Assembly (NCBI RefSeq): GCF_003668875.1
Contig: NZ_RAWM01000005.1
Coordinates: 82,565 to 146,564 of the forward strand
Origin: Corallococcus interemptor
Lineage (GTDB): Bacteria > Myxococcota > Myxococcia > Myxococcales > Myxococcaceae
Direction: 5' to 3'
DNA: 64,000 bases
Shown here: piece by piece, positions 8,477 through 16,215 of the stretch
Numbering within the stretch: the stretch's first letter is position 1
How the letters are laid out: the number at the start of each line of letters is the position of its first letter
Translations under genes and position numbers: made by a program
The notes under the pieces: generated by a model
Database searches by the model: none
The model's input: the letters and a program-made list of their open reading frames with translations, nothing else
What the model was told of the DNA's origin: nothing

Positions 8477-9275
8477 AGATCAGCTCGGTGACGGTTTCAG
8501 GGTGGCTCATCATCGCCACGTGTGAGCTGCGGATCTCGTAGGTCCGGGCGCGAGCGCGCCGGGCCATGAAGCGCTCGGCCCCAGGAGGAATGGTGTTGTC
8601 GTCGCTGGCGACCAGGTACCAGGACGGAATGGACTTCCACGCTGGCGGGCCGGAAGGCTCATCAAAGACGAAGCTGGCGGCCGGGCGCTGACTGGCGGCC
8701 AGCACCGCCGCGTCCTTCTCACGGAGGTCGGCCGCGAAGAGCTGACGGAAGAATGCGGGGTCGATGTATGCGTCGGCGTTCAAGGGCACACTTCCAGGGA
8801 AGGGGCGCAAGATGAGGTGCTCGCCAAGCTTGGAGTCGCCGCCGCCAAGGGTGTTGGCCTCCGAGATGCTCTCGTCCTCATCGAGTGCGTACGCGGCGAT
8901 GTACACGAGCGCTTTCACGTTCGGGTTCCCGGTGGCCGCGTTGGTGATGACGGCTCCGCCGTAGGAGTGGCCGACCAGGATGATGGGACCACTGAGGGTC
9001 CCCAGGAAGTACCGCAGGTACTCCGCATCCCCCGACATGCTCCGCAAGGGATTGGCGAACGCATGGGCCGTATAGCCCTGCTTCTGCAGCCGCTTCATCA
9101 CGTCCGCCCAGCCGGATGCGTCAGCGAACGCGCCGTGGACGAGGACGATGGTGGGCTTGCGACGGCAGCGGGCCTCCCACGTGTCTTCAGCTGCGACAGC
9201 CCGGGAGGGAATGGCGCTGACAGCCAGCAGGACACAAAACAGGCCCAACCGTCGCAGGTTCTGTTGAGTGGTCAT
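8454..9275 (-). CDS. Secreted alpha/beta-fold hydrolase
   Basis: A 273-residue serine hydrolase of the esterase/EstC type. A signal peptide (about residues 1-29, LGLFCVLLAVSAIPSRAVAA) sends it to the periplasm or outside. Catalytic features: PTIVLVHGAFADASGWADVM with the oxyanion HG, nucleophile elbow GHSYGG, acidic residue in LVASDDNTIPPG, and histidine in SSHVAMMSHPE. This is the pattern of alpha/beta hydrolases annotated as pyrethroid- or salicylate-ester-like esterases; the substrate is not predictable. Start at 9275 has AGAGG upstream. A longer open frame continues upstream but would lose the signal peptide. Confidence 0.88.
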   Translation of the reverse strand: MTTQQNLRRLGLFCVLLAVSAIPSRAVAAEDTWEARCRRKPTIVLVHGAFADASGWADVMKRLQKQGYTAHAFANPLRSMSGDAEYLRYFLGTLSGPIILVGHSYGGAVITNAATGNPNVKALVYIAAYALDEDESISEANTLGGGDSKLGEHLILRPFPGSVPLNADAYIDPAFFRQLFAADLREKDAAVLAASQRPAASFVFDEPSGPPAWKSIPSWYLVASDDNTIPPGAERFMARRARARTYEIRSSHVAMMSHPETVTELIFKAAGCR

Positions 9276-9325
9276 CGACCTCTCCGAGCATTCAGCAGGG
9301 GGACTCGGAAGGTGGATGGCGTGCC

Positions 9326-10576
9326 CTACCGCGACAACCAGGACCGGAGTCCAGGCCTGATGCCCGTGGCCCCCCGTGCCACACGCAGCCACACCAGCGA
9401 GACCATCCACCACGCCGCCGTGAGCGCGCTCCAGGCCTGGGGCGCTCGGGCCTGGACCAGCCAGAGCGTCACGGCGACTCCCATCGCGAGCACCCGGGTG
9501 AGCTCCAGGGGCTCGCTCCACGCCTTCGACTCCAGCATCCCGCTCCAGGCGGTGGCCATTGCCCAGAGCAGCAGGCTCAACACGACCTTCTGCCAGCCGG
9601 AGAGCGGCGAGGCATGGTGGCTCACCAGGAGCATGAAGGGCATCGACGCGAACAGCTGGAAGACGAGGTACCCCCGGACGCCCGGCAGCTCCCGCGAGTG
9701 GTACTTCACCTCCGCGCCCTCCTGCTTCCAATAGCCCAGCGCGCGAGGCGGCAGGTCCGCGGGCCGCCAGCCCGTGGGCATCACCCAGAGCCGCAGCCGG
9801 TCCCAGTGGCTCTTCGTGGAGACCGCGTCCGAGACCAGCCGGCTCCAGAACTGGAAGTTGATGGCCGTCGGATCCCACGTGTTCGCCGGGGTCGTCAGGC
9901 CATAGGAGCACGGCTCGGTCTCCTCCGCGTAGGTGCCGAACATCCGGTCCCAGATGATGAGGAAGCCCGCGTAGTTCTTGTCGATGTATGCGTCATTGCG
10001 CGCGTGGTGCACGCGGTGGTGCGACGGCGTGTTCAGCCACGACTCCACCCAGCGCGGGAGCTTGGGGATGACCCGCGTATGGGGAATGAACTGGAGCACC
10101 AGGTGGAAGGCCACCATCGCCAGCACGGCCTCCGGCGGAAAGCCCATCAGCACCAGCGGCCAGTAGAAGAGGAACGAGAAGAGCCGCTGTGTCACGCTCG
10201 CGCGCAAGGCCACCGCGTAGTTGAGCTCCTCGGTGGAGTGGTGCGGTGAATGCGCCGCCCAGCCGATGTTGGTGCGGTGCCCGAAGCGGTGGAACCAGTA
10301 GAAGAGGAAGTCCACCCCCAGGAAGAGCGCCACCAGCGACAGCGGCGACGATGCGTCCAGCCGCCACGGCGCGAACTGGCCCAGCTGCGTGAAGAGCGGC
10401 AGCACCAGCAGCGCCACCGCCACGTTGACGCACTGGTTCATCACCGCAGTGCCCATGCTCGCGATGGAGTCCTGGAAGCTGTAGTAGCCGTTCTTGCGCG
10501 CCACGCACCAGGCGAACTCGGCCAGGGCCAGGGCAATGACGAAGGGCGTCGCCACGGCATAGACGTTGATGGACAT
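9326..10576 (-). CDS. Sterol desaturase / fatty acid hydroxylase superfamily protein (alkylglycerol monooxygenase-like)
   Basis: A 416-residue membrane di-iron oxygenase candidate. The histidine boxes are intact: HRFGH (HX3H), HSPHH (HX2HH) and HRVHH (HX2HH), set between membrane helices, with a further HARNDAYIDKNYAGFLIIWD stretch typical of alkylglycerol monooxygenase-like members. Extra C-terminal hydrophobic helices (from about residue 300) also resemble that subgroup rather than short sterol desaturases. Myxobacteria make ether lipids during development, so an ether-lipid-modifying role is an attractive but unproven idea. The gene is divergent from a Crp/Fnr regulator across 67 bases. 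Confidence 0.82.
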   Translation of the reverse strand: MSINVYAVATPFVIALALAEFAWCVARKNGYYSFQDSIASMGTAVMNQCVNVAVALLVLPLFTQLGQFAPWRLDASSPLSLVALFLGVDFLFYWFHRFGHRTNIGWAAHSPHHSTEELNYAVALRASVTQRLFSFLFYWPLVLMGFPPEAVLAMVAFHLVLQFIPHTRVIPKLPRWVESWLNTPSHHRVHHARNDAYIDKNYAGFLIIWDRMFGTYAEETEPCSYGLTTPANTWDPTAINFQFWSRLVSDAVSTKSHWDRLRLWVMPTGWRPADLPPRALGYWKQEGAEVKYHSRELPGVRGYLVFQLFASMPFMLLVSHHASPLSGWQKVVLSLLLWAMATAWSGMLESKAWSEPLELTRVLAMGVAVTLWLVQARAPQAWSALTAAWWMVSLVWLRVARGATGIRPGLRSWLSR

Positions 10577-10643
10577 GCCGCCGGTATATGTTTCCCCCAG
10601 CGGCCCGCGCCTTAACCCAGGTCAAGCCAGCACCCTTGGAGAC
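10577..10643. promoter_or_regulatory. Divergent promoter region between desaturase and Crp/Fnr regulator
   Basis: Only 67 bases separate the two start codons, so promoters and any operator must overlap here. A GGAG ribosome-binding site for the regulator lies at its right end. I cannot assign -10/-35 boxes with confidence. The arrangement suggests the regulator controls itself and the oxygenase gene. Confidence 0.5.
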
Positions 10644-11231
10644 ATGAGATTCCCCAAGCTCTTCGAGCGCCTCGCCACGCTGGCCCCGCTTCCTCCCGAG
10701 GAATGGGCGAAGGCCGAGGCCGTGGCGAAGGAGCAATCGCTCGCGAAGCGGGAGCTCTTCCTGCGTCCCGGAGACGCGGCGGACCGGTTCGCCGTGGTGC
10801 TTCAGGGCGTCTTCCGGGGCGTGCGCGTGTCGCCTCGCGGCGGCGAGTCCATCAAGGCCTTCCGCGCCGAGGGAGAGCTGATTGGCGCCTACGCGGAGAT
10901 GCTGCAGCGGCGGCCGTCGATGACCGCGATTGAAGCGCTGGAGCCAAGCCGGGTGCTGGTGTTCCACGCGCGGGACTTCCAGACGCTGGAGCAGGGCCAC
11001 GTGTGCTGGGAGCGGCTGGCACGCCGGGTGGCGGAACAGCACTTCCTCCTCAAGGAGCGCCGCGAGCAGGAGTTCCTGGAGCTGTCCGCGGAGGAGCGCC
11101 TGGTGAACTTCTGGGACGAGCATCCCCACCTGAAGGGGCGGATTCCCCAGCGCGACGTGGCCGCCTACCTCGGCATCACCGAGGTGGGATTGAGTCGCAT
11201 CATGTCACGGCGCCGCAAGCGCAGCGGTTGA
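10644..11231 (+). CDS. Crp/Fnr family transcriptional regulator
   Basis: A 195-residue protein with an N-terminal cyclic-nucleotide-binding-like beta-barrel (about residues 25-110: FLRPGDAADRFAVVLQGVFR, then the GGESIKAFRAEGELIGAYAE block). A dimer helix and a C-terminal winged helix follow (GRIPQRDVAAYLGITEVGLS with recognition helix RIMSRRRK). The effector-binding residues of cAMP-type Crp are not all present, so the ligand is unknown. ATG at 10644 follows GGAG. It faces the desaturase-like gene divergently and is the natural candidate to regulate it. Confidence 0.88.
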   Translation: MRFPKLFERLATLAPLPPEEWAKAEAVAKEQSLAKRELFLRPGDAADRFAVVLQGVFRGVRVSPRGGESIKAFRAEGELIGAYAEMLQRRPSMTAIEALEPSRVLVFHARDFQTLEQGHVCWERLARRVAEQHFLLKERREQEFLELSAEERLVNFWDEHPHLKGRIPQRDVAAYLGITEVGLSRIMSRRRKRSG

Positions 11232-11338
11232 ACGCAATGACACACAGTGCGAGCCCGGCCGGCTGACAAGACGCCTCGTGTGAATCCTGAGACAAATGGA
11301 GGTTGTCTGGCGAGCACGCGCGCCTCTACTCTCGCCGG

Positions 11339-11773
11339 ATGACCCGACTGCTTGCAGCGTTGATTCTTCTTCCTTCGATGGCCTTCGGGCAGGTGCGCGT
11401 GGACATCGACGTGAAGCTGCCGGACATCGTCTTCAAGGCCCCGCCTGCGCTCGTCGTCGTGGAGCCCGGCGTGCAGGTGGTGGAGGACTACGACGAGGAC
11501 CTCTACGTCGTGGACAACGTGTACTGGGTGCGCCGCGATGGGCGCTGGTTCCGGGCGCGCGACTACCACGGCGGCTGGGAGTACGTGGAGGAGCGCCGCG
11601 TCCCCGTCACCGTCGTCAAGGTGCCTCCCGGCCGCTACAAGCGGTGGAAGCACCCGAAGAAGCGGGCGGCCGTGCCCGCGTCGTACCGCGAGCACGATCA
11701 CCATGATGATCACCACCACGATCATCACGACGACCACCACAAGGGCGGCAAGGGCAAGGGCCGGAAGAAGTAG
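11339..11773 (+). CDS. Exported protein with His/Asp-rich metal-binding-like tail
   Basis: A 144-residue protein with an N-terminal signal peptide (MTRLLAALILLPSMAFGQ). The middle is a conserved-looking exported domain (VRVDIDVKLPDIVFKAPPAL, VVDNVYWVRRDGRWFRARDY; the aromatic YW...DGRWFRA unit resembles YXWGXW-type exported proteins). It ends in about 25 residues dominated by His, Asp and Lys (DHHDDHHHDHHDDHH, then GGKGKGRKK). The tail suggests metal binding or chelation in the periplasm; this is inference. The ATG at 11339 is chosen because it gives the signal peptide. Confidence 0.78.
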   Translation: MTRLLAALILLPSMAFGQVRVDIDVKLPDIVFKAPPALVVVEPGVQVVEDYDEDLYVVDNVYWVRRDGRWFRARDYHGGWEYVEERRVPVTVVKVPPGRYKRWKHPKKRAAVPASYREHDHHDDHHHDHHDDHHKGGKGKGRKK

Positions 11774-11797
11774 CCCGCCAGCGCTCCGCCCCGTGGT

Positions 11798-12973
11798 CTA
11801 CAGCCCTACCTGGAGCAAGAGGATGAGCCGCGAGAAGGAGTCGGTGCCTTCCCGCAGCGCAGGATGGTGGTCCCAGCTGAGCGCGGCTCCCACCGGACCG
11901 AAGTGCAGGTCCGCGAGGAGCCGCAGTCCCGGCCTGACGTCAGGGAGCACCTGCACCGGCACACCCACGCCAAGCCCGAAGCTCGGAATGATGGCGACCT
12001 GCGGCGTCGCGTACTGCGTGAGCGGCGTGATGACGAATTGCTCTCGAAAATCCGTCTCCACCGAGACCGAATGCAGGAAGGACTCGGGCGCGGCGAGCTG
12101 GTAGCCGAGCCGCGCCATGAAGCGGGAGCCGTCACCGAGCCGCGCGCCCAGGCCCAGCTGCACACCGCCCGGAATCCACCACGGCTTGGGCTTCGTCAGC
12201 GTGACGTTGAGCCATTCGGGAGCGCTCTCCGCCGTGAGGCTCCGCTCCGCCACCACCTGTCCGCCCTCGTGCCGGAGTTGCCAGCCCGTGGCCACCGGCA
12301 GCGAGCGCGCCGAGGTGTTCGGGCTGCTGCCCACCTCCCATGAGGAGGGGACCCGCACCGTGATGTGGAGCGTGGGGTTGCCCGCCCAGGTCCGGATGGG
12401 TCCCAACAAGTAGTCGATGTCCCAATGCGTGGCCCGCGAACGATTGGGGGAAAGAAGCGCGTGGCGCGACTGGACCGCGGGCCACACATAGCCCGTGGGC
12501 AGGAAGCGCTGCTCGAGCTGCATCTGGCCGCGCACCACCAGCTCCCCTTCCCGCCCGGGCGGAAACGTGAGGGTGAAGCCGAAGCGCTCCGCTCCGGAGT
12601 CCGCGAGCCCTCCAGACTCTGTCATGGGGCCTGGCGCGGCCGCCTGCGCATCTGTCACCGGAAGAGGTGCTTCATCGAATCGCACGCGGACCTCCTGCGT
12701 GCGGACTCCCAGGAAGGCGGCATCGATGACCTCCGCCTCGGAGGTGCCGTTGCGCAGCCGGTAGCGCGCCTCGAAGCAGCAGACCGCCTCTTGCGCCTCC
12801 TCCGCGCAGTCGAAGTCCAGCTGCTCGCTGAGCACCTCCGTGCGCGTGCGCGCGGTCCCTGATGACAGGGTCAAGGCCGCTGGCGTCCGCGAGGAGGCAG
12901 CGACGTTGGCGGCGGCGGGCACGGCGGCGAGGAGACACACGATGAACGCAAGGCGGACCGCCATGTCCGCCAT
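11798..12973 (-). CDS. Exported hypothetical protein, possible outer-membrane or envelope protein
   Basis: A 391-residue protein with a signal peptide (about residues 1-26, VRLAFIVCLLAAVPAAANVA) and no domain I recognise. Several cysteines cluster near residues 55-68 (FDCAEEAQEAVCCFEARY). The C-terminal half has alternating hydrophobic, glycine-containing strands (GVQLGLGARLGDGSRFMARL, IIPSFGLGVGVPVQVLP, LRLLADLHFGPVGAALSWDH) ending in a hydrophobic residue run. Such strands are compatible with a beta-barrel or a beta-rich surface protein. A second start three codons in (12964) is possible. It lies tail-to-tail with the His-rich protein gene, 24 bases apart. Confidence 0.72.
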   Translation of the reverse strand: MADMAVRLAFIVCLLAAVPAAANVAASSRTPAALTLSSGTARTRTEVLSEQLDFDCAEEAQEAVCCFEARYRLRNGTSEAEVIDAAFLGVRTQEVRVRFDEAPLPVTDAQAAAPGPMTESGGLADSGAERFGFTLTFPPGREGELVVRGQMQLEQRFLPTGYVWPAVQSRHALLSPNRSRATHWDIDYLLGPIRTWAGNPTLHITVRVPSSWEVGSSPNTSARSLPVATGWQLRHEGGQVVAERSLTAESAPEWLNVTLTKPKPWWIPGGVQLGLGARLGDGSRFMARLGYQLAAPESFLHSVSVETDFREQFVITPLTQYATPQVAIIPSFGLGVGVPVQVLPDVRPGLRLLADLHFGPVGAALSWDHHPALREGTDSFSRLILLLQVGL

Positions 12974-13259
12974 TGTCGCTCAATCCGCTGCGTTCCAGCC
13001 CGCTTCACCATGGACGGTGCGCATGTCACTTCCCAGGAATGGCGAACCAAGGCGTGCAGGGGTGGTGCTTTACCCATGAGTGCGGGGTGCCACCCTGTAT
13101 GGGTGTCCGCTTGAAGTCTCCCATTGCCGGTGACAAGGATGCGCATCGCCAGCCCGAGAAGGATGGAAGGGCTTCCACCTTCGCGTGAGCTGGCCATCAC
13201 GCCCTGACATGACAAGGACATTCCTGCCCTGGCAGGGCTTCGTCCAAGGGGGACAATCC

Positions 13260-14450
13260 ATGACGCGTTCCTTCGCATCCGCCTTCTCATCCATCGTGTT
13301 CCTGCTCACCAGCACGGCTTGCGGTCCCGGCCCGTCCGACGACCAGACGCCGGCGGGGGCCTCCTCCGCGGTCGAGGTGGGCACCGAGCGCCAGGCACTC
13401 GCCAGCTGGAGCTCCGCCGCGTCGATGTCCACGGCCCGCTACAACCACACCGCCACCGTCCTGCCGTCGGGCAAGGTGCTGGTGGCCGGTGGCGAGTCGG
13501 GCTCGGCCGGTCCGTTTTCCAGCGCGGCGCTCTACAACCCGACCACCAACACCTGGGCCTCCACGGGGAGCATGACGACGGCCCGCTCGGCCCACGTCTC
13601 CGTCCTGCTGTCGTCGGGCAAGGTGCTCGTCATTGGCGGCACCTTCGGCAGCACCACCACCGCGGAGGTGTACGACCCGGCGACGGGGACGTGGACCGCC
13701 ACCGGCAGCCTCTCCACGCTGCGCACCAACTTCACCGCGACCCTGCTGTCCTCGGGACAGGTCCTCGTCACGGGCGGCCGGGGCACCGGCGGCGTCTACC
13801 TGACCAGCTGCGAGCTGTATGACCCGGCCACCGGCACCTGGTCCACCACGGGCAGCCTCGCCACGGGCCGCATGGATCACTCCGCCGTGCTGCTCGGCAA
13901 CGGGCAGGTGCTCGTCAGCGGCGGCCTCTACATGATCTTCACCTCCCTGTACCGGCTGGACAGCGCGGAGCTGTACGACCCGGCCACCGGCACCTGGTCC
14001 TCGGCGGGCTACCTCGCCACGGGGCGCAGCGAGCACGTGTCGCTCCTGCTGCCTTCTGGTGATGCGCTGATCGTGGGAGGCATTGCCGGCGACGGCAGGG
14101 TCACCAGCCACTACTCGGTCTCCGCGGCTGAGTCGTTCAGCGCGGGCACCCTGACGTCCGCGGGCACGATGGTCGGCGCGCGCTACCGCCACGCCGCCGT
14201 CGTCCTGCCTTCGGGCGCCGTCCTGGCGGCGGGGGGCCTGAACAAGATTGGCGGCACCACCACGACGCAGTACCTGTCCAGCGCGAGCCTGTACGACCCG
14301 GCCACCGGCACCTGGAGCGCCACGGCCAGCATGCTCGCGGTGCGCAACCAGTTCACGCTCAGCGTCCTGCCGTCGGGCAAGGTGCTGGCGGTGGGCGGCA
14401 CCAACAGCTCGGGCCTGGGGCTCGCCTCCACGGAGCTCTACACCCCGTGA
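13260..14450 (+). CDS. Kelch repeat-containing lipoprotein
   Basis: A 396-residue protein. The N terminus ends in a lipobox (LLTSTAC, Cys near residue 21), so it is probably membrane-anchored outside the cytoplasm. The remainder is a Kelch beta-propeller of about six blades, each with the pattern LPSGKVLVAGG followed by LYDPATGTWSATGS. Blades repeat about every 48 residues. Kelch lipoproteins of this type are abundant in myxobacteria; they bind partners or sugars, and no catalytic motif is visible here. Start at 13260 follows AAGGGGGAC. A strong terminator lies 12 bases after the stop. Confidence 0.88.
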   Translation: MTRSFASAFSSIVFLLTSTACGPGPSDDQTPAGASSAVEVGTERQALASWSSAASMSTARYNHTATVLPSGKVLVAGGESGSAGPFSSAALYNPTTNTWASTGSMTTARSAHVSVLLSSGKVLVIGGTFGSTTTAEVYDPATGTWTATGSLSTLRTNFTATLLSSGQVLVTGGRGTGGVYLTSCELYDPATGTWSTTGSLATGRMDHSAVLLGNGQVLVSGGLYMIFTSLYRLDSAELYDPATGTWSSAGYLATGRSEHVSLLLPSGDALIVGGIAGDGRVTSHYSVSAAESFSAGTLTSAGTMVGARYRHAAVVLPSGAVLAAGGLNKIGGTTTTQYLSSASLYDPATGTWSATASMLAVRNQFTLSVLPSGKVLAVGGTNSSGLGLASTELYTP

Positions 14451-14461
14451 CCTGAAGCGAA

Positions 14462-14499
14462 ACGGGCTGGAGACCGTGAAGGCCTCCAGCCCGTGTTTT
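14462..14499 (+). terminator. Rho-independent terminator after Kelch gene
   Basis: Arms ACGGGCTGGAG (14462-14472) and CTCCAGCCCGT (14484-14494) pair perfectly, followed by GTTTTC. The same arm sequence recurs in the terminator of the tRNA gene near 63767. Confidence 0.8.
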
Positions 14500-14568
14500 C
14501 GACGCAGGCATGGCGGACCTGCTCAAGTTGAGAGAGCCGGTGCGTCGTGCCGTCCGACAGCAGGCGCG

Positions 14569-14826
14569 TCATGCGCTTCCGTCCAGCAACCGGAGGAGGG
14601 CGTCACGCTCCACGACGAGCTTCTTCGAGTTGAGGGCCTTGCGGATGATGCGCAGGGCCTCCGGACGCACCTCGGCGCCGGTCAGCCGGGGGAGCCAGTG
14701 CGCACGGAGCTCCTCCAGCTGTTGCCGCTGGGATAGCTCCGTGGTTGCCAGCCACCGTAAGGCCGTGCACGGGCGCAGGTAGGCGGCGGCTTCCTCTTGG
14801 GACAACCAGCGCTGCAAGGGGAGCAT
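14569..14826 (-). CDS. Small hypothetical protein
   Basis: An 85-residue, mostly helical, charged protein (QEEAAAYLRPCTALRWLATT, then LRIIRKALNSKKLVVERDAL). It has no recognised domain, and the ribosome-binding site before the ATG at 14826 is weak. The start LSQEEAAAYL loosely resembles the first helix of excisionase-like DNA-binding proteins, but the remainder does not follow that fold clearly. It is divergent from the CxxCH lipoprotein gene. Kept as a possible gene because the frame is clean and the codon pattern is GC3-rich like its neighbours. Confidence 0.45.
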   Translation of the reverse strand: MLPLQRWLSQEEAAAYLRPCTALRWLATTELSQRQQLEELRAHWLPRLTGAEVRPEALRIIRKALNSKKLVVERDALLRLLDGSA

Positions 14827-14935
14827 CGTGTCGGGGTTCCTGGGTGGCTGCGGGCAAGACGTGCAGGGTCCGCGAGACCATGGAACGCTCGCGCTCGGGT
14901 GGCCACGGGCGCATGATGCTCCCTGGAGGTCACAC

Positions 14936-15652
14936 GTGAGGCGCAGGTGGCGACAGAGGGCGTTCGCGCAGGTGGCGATGGCGGTGCTGGCGGCGGGGTG
15001 CGGCGCGTCGAATCCCCCGGATGAGGCTCCCCGCACCTGCGTTCCCTCCGGCGGTGCCACGGGCGCCCCCGGAACCATCGAGGAGGCGGTGGCGCTCATC
15101 AACTCCCTGCCCCGCCCCACTTCCGTGGCCTGCCTCGTGGAGAGTCTGGACCGTCCCCTGCGGATGAGTGCCACGGAGAGCGAATTCAGCGCGCAGCCCG
15201 CGCATGGCCGGCGCAGCCCTCGCATCTTCCTGTTCTCGGGCTCCCTCATCCTCTCCGTCGTCCCCGACGGCCCGGGAGCGGAGATCGTCGAGTTCAGCCA
15301 ACTGGACGCCTCCGGCCGCTCCATCAAGGGAGAGCTGGCCTTCCCCATCGAAGCCGAGGTGCCCCCCGAGGCTCCGTACACGAAGGTCATGTTCCAGCCC
15401 GACCTCACCGGCTGCGCGTTCTGTCACGCGGACGAGAAGCCCGCGTATCGCGTGGGGAACGCGTGGGCCTACTCCTCCCAGGCGCTGCGCCCGGTGGACT
15501 CCTCGCTCGTCCCGATCGAAGAGCTCCGGCGGGAAGCCTCCACCTGCGACGCCTCCGTCGAACCCGAGCGCTGCCGGCTCCTCCAGGAACTCTTCGAGCA
15601 CGGCTTTCCACGCGCTCACGCCTTTCCCTCGTCGCTCCCGACCTTCCCCTGA
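14936..15652 (+). CDS. CxxCH-containing lipoprotein (intact copy of duplicated gene)
   Basis: A 238-residue lipoprotein. The GTG at 14936 is chosen because GGAGG precedes it by seven bases and the product then begins with a signal ending in the lipobox LAAGC. A single c-type heme attachment motif, CAFCH, lies near residue 160 (GCAFCHADEKPAYRVGN), suggesting a monoheme cytochrome-like or heme-sensing envelope protein; no distal Met ligand can be assigned. A later Cys pair (STCDASVEPERC) could form a disulfide. Codons from about residue 41 to the stop are copied almost exactly at 20437-21030, next to an IS4-type element. The gene stands alone with its own ribosome-binding site. Confidence 0.78.
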   Translation: MRRRWRQRAFAQVAMAVLAAGCGASNPPDEAPRTCVPSGGATGAPGTIEEAVALINSLPRPTSVACLVESLDRPLRMSATESEFSAQPAHGRRSPRIFLFSGSLILSVVPDGPGAEIVEFSQLDASGRSIKGELAFPIEAEVPPEAPYTKVMFQPDLTGCAFCHADEKPAYRVGNAWAYSSQALRPVDSSLVPIEELRREASTCDASVEPERCRLLQELFEHGFPRAHAFPSSLPTFP

Positions 15653-15663
15653 TTCAGGCCTCG
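15058..15663 (+). repeat. 606-bp direct repeat, copy 1 (in intact lipoprotein gene)
   Basis: This segment matches 20436-21041 in the same orientation with only about four substitutions seen by eye (for example GAGCTGGCC against GAACTGGCC, and CGGCTCCTCCAGG against CGACTCCTTCAGG). It covers the last five-sixths of the gene and runs 11 bases past the stop codon. Confidence 0.9.
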
Positions 15664-15880
15664 GCTGCCTGGGGCCGGGCGCTGGAGTCGCCCAACCCTG
15701 GTGGACACCGCCCTCGCCCATGTCCTCTCCTGGAATCGGTGGCGGTACCGGGCGTGCAATGCCTATCGCTGATAGAAGAGCAGATCCGTTGGGGAACCGA
15801 GCCAGTCCAGCCGTTCCCTCCTGCTCTCCTCGCTTTCCCCCAATCCCTATAGATTGATGTCCCTTTGAGGGAGGTCCGCG

Positions 15881-16207
15881 ATGCCCACAGGAGAGAAGCG
15901 CCGCGTCGAACTCGTGGTTCATGAGACGACAAGCAAGACGCTCACCGCTATCGGCGAGATCTACGAAGTGAATACCGCCGACCCCAGCAAGAGCGAACTG
16001 GACGTCAGCGACATCAAAGCGCGGCTGGGCTGGCCATCCCGCTTCGTCACGACGCCGGGCACCTACCAGTACCGCTTCCACGTCGAGAAGGGCACCGGGA
16101 AGTTCCGGGTTGGAGTGCGGGAGATTGGAACCACGAAGTGGTTGGGCAATGACGAGTTCGATACCGCCTTCGGATTCTCAGGCAAGGTGCTGTCATTCAC
16201 GGTTTGA
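15881..16207 (+). CDS. Hypothetical protein
   Basis: A 108-residue soluble, beta-rich protein with no signal peptide (PTGEKRRVELVVHETTSKTL, FVTTPGTYQYRFHVEKGTGK, ending GFSGKVLSFTV). AGGGAGG stands six bases before the ATG, so the start is good. It is followed after 8 bases by an exported protein gene, so the two probably share an mRNA. The strand pattern could form a small immunoglobulin-like or carbohydrate-binding-like sandwich, but I recognise no family. Confidence 0.68.
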   Translation: MPTGEKRRVELVVHETTSKTLTAIGEIYEVNTADPSKSELDVSDIKARLGWPSRFVTTPGTYQYRFHVEKGTGKFRVGVREIGTTKWLGNDEFDTAFGFSGKVLSFTV

Positions 16208-16215
16208 GGGACACC

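Noticed and set aside
14936..15652. Upstream in-frame start at 14828 for the CxxCH lipoprotein
   Set aside because: It would place 36 residues before the lipobox signal and lacks a ribosome-binding site, whereas GTG 14936 has GGAGG.
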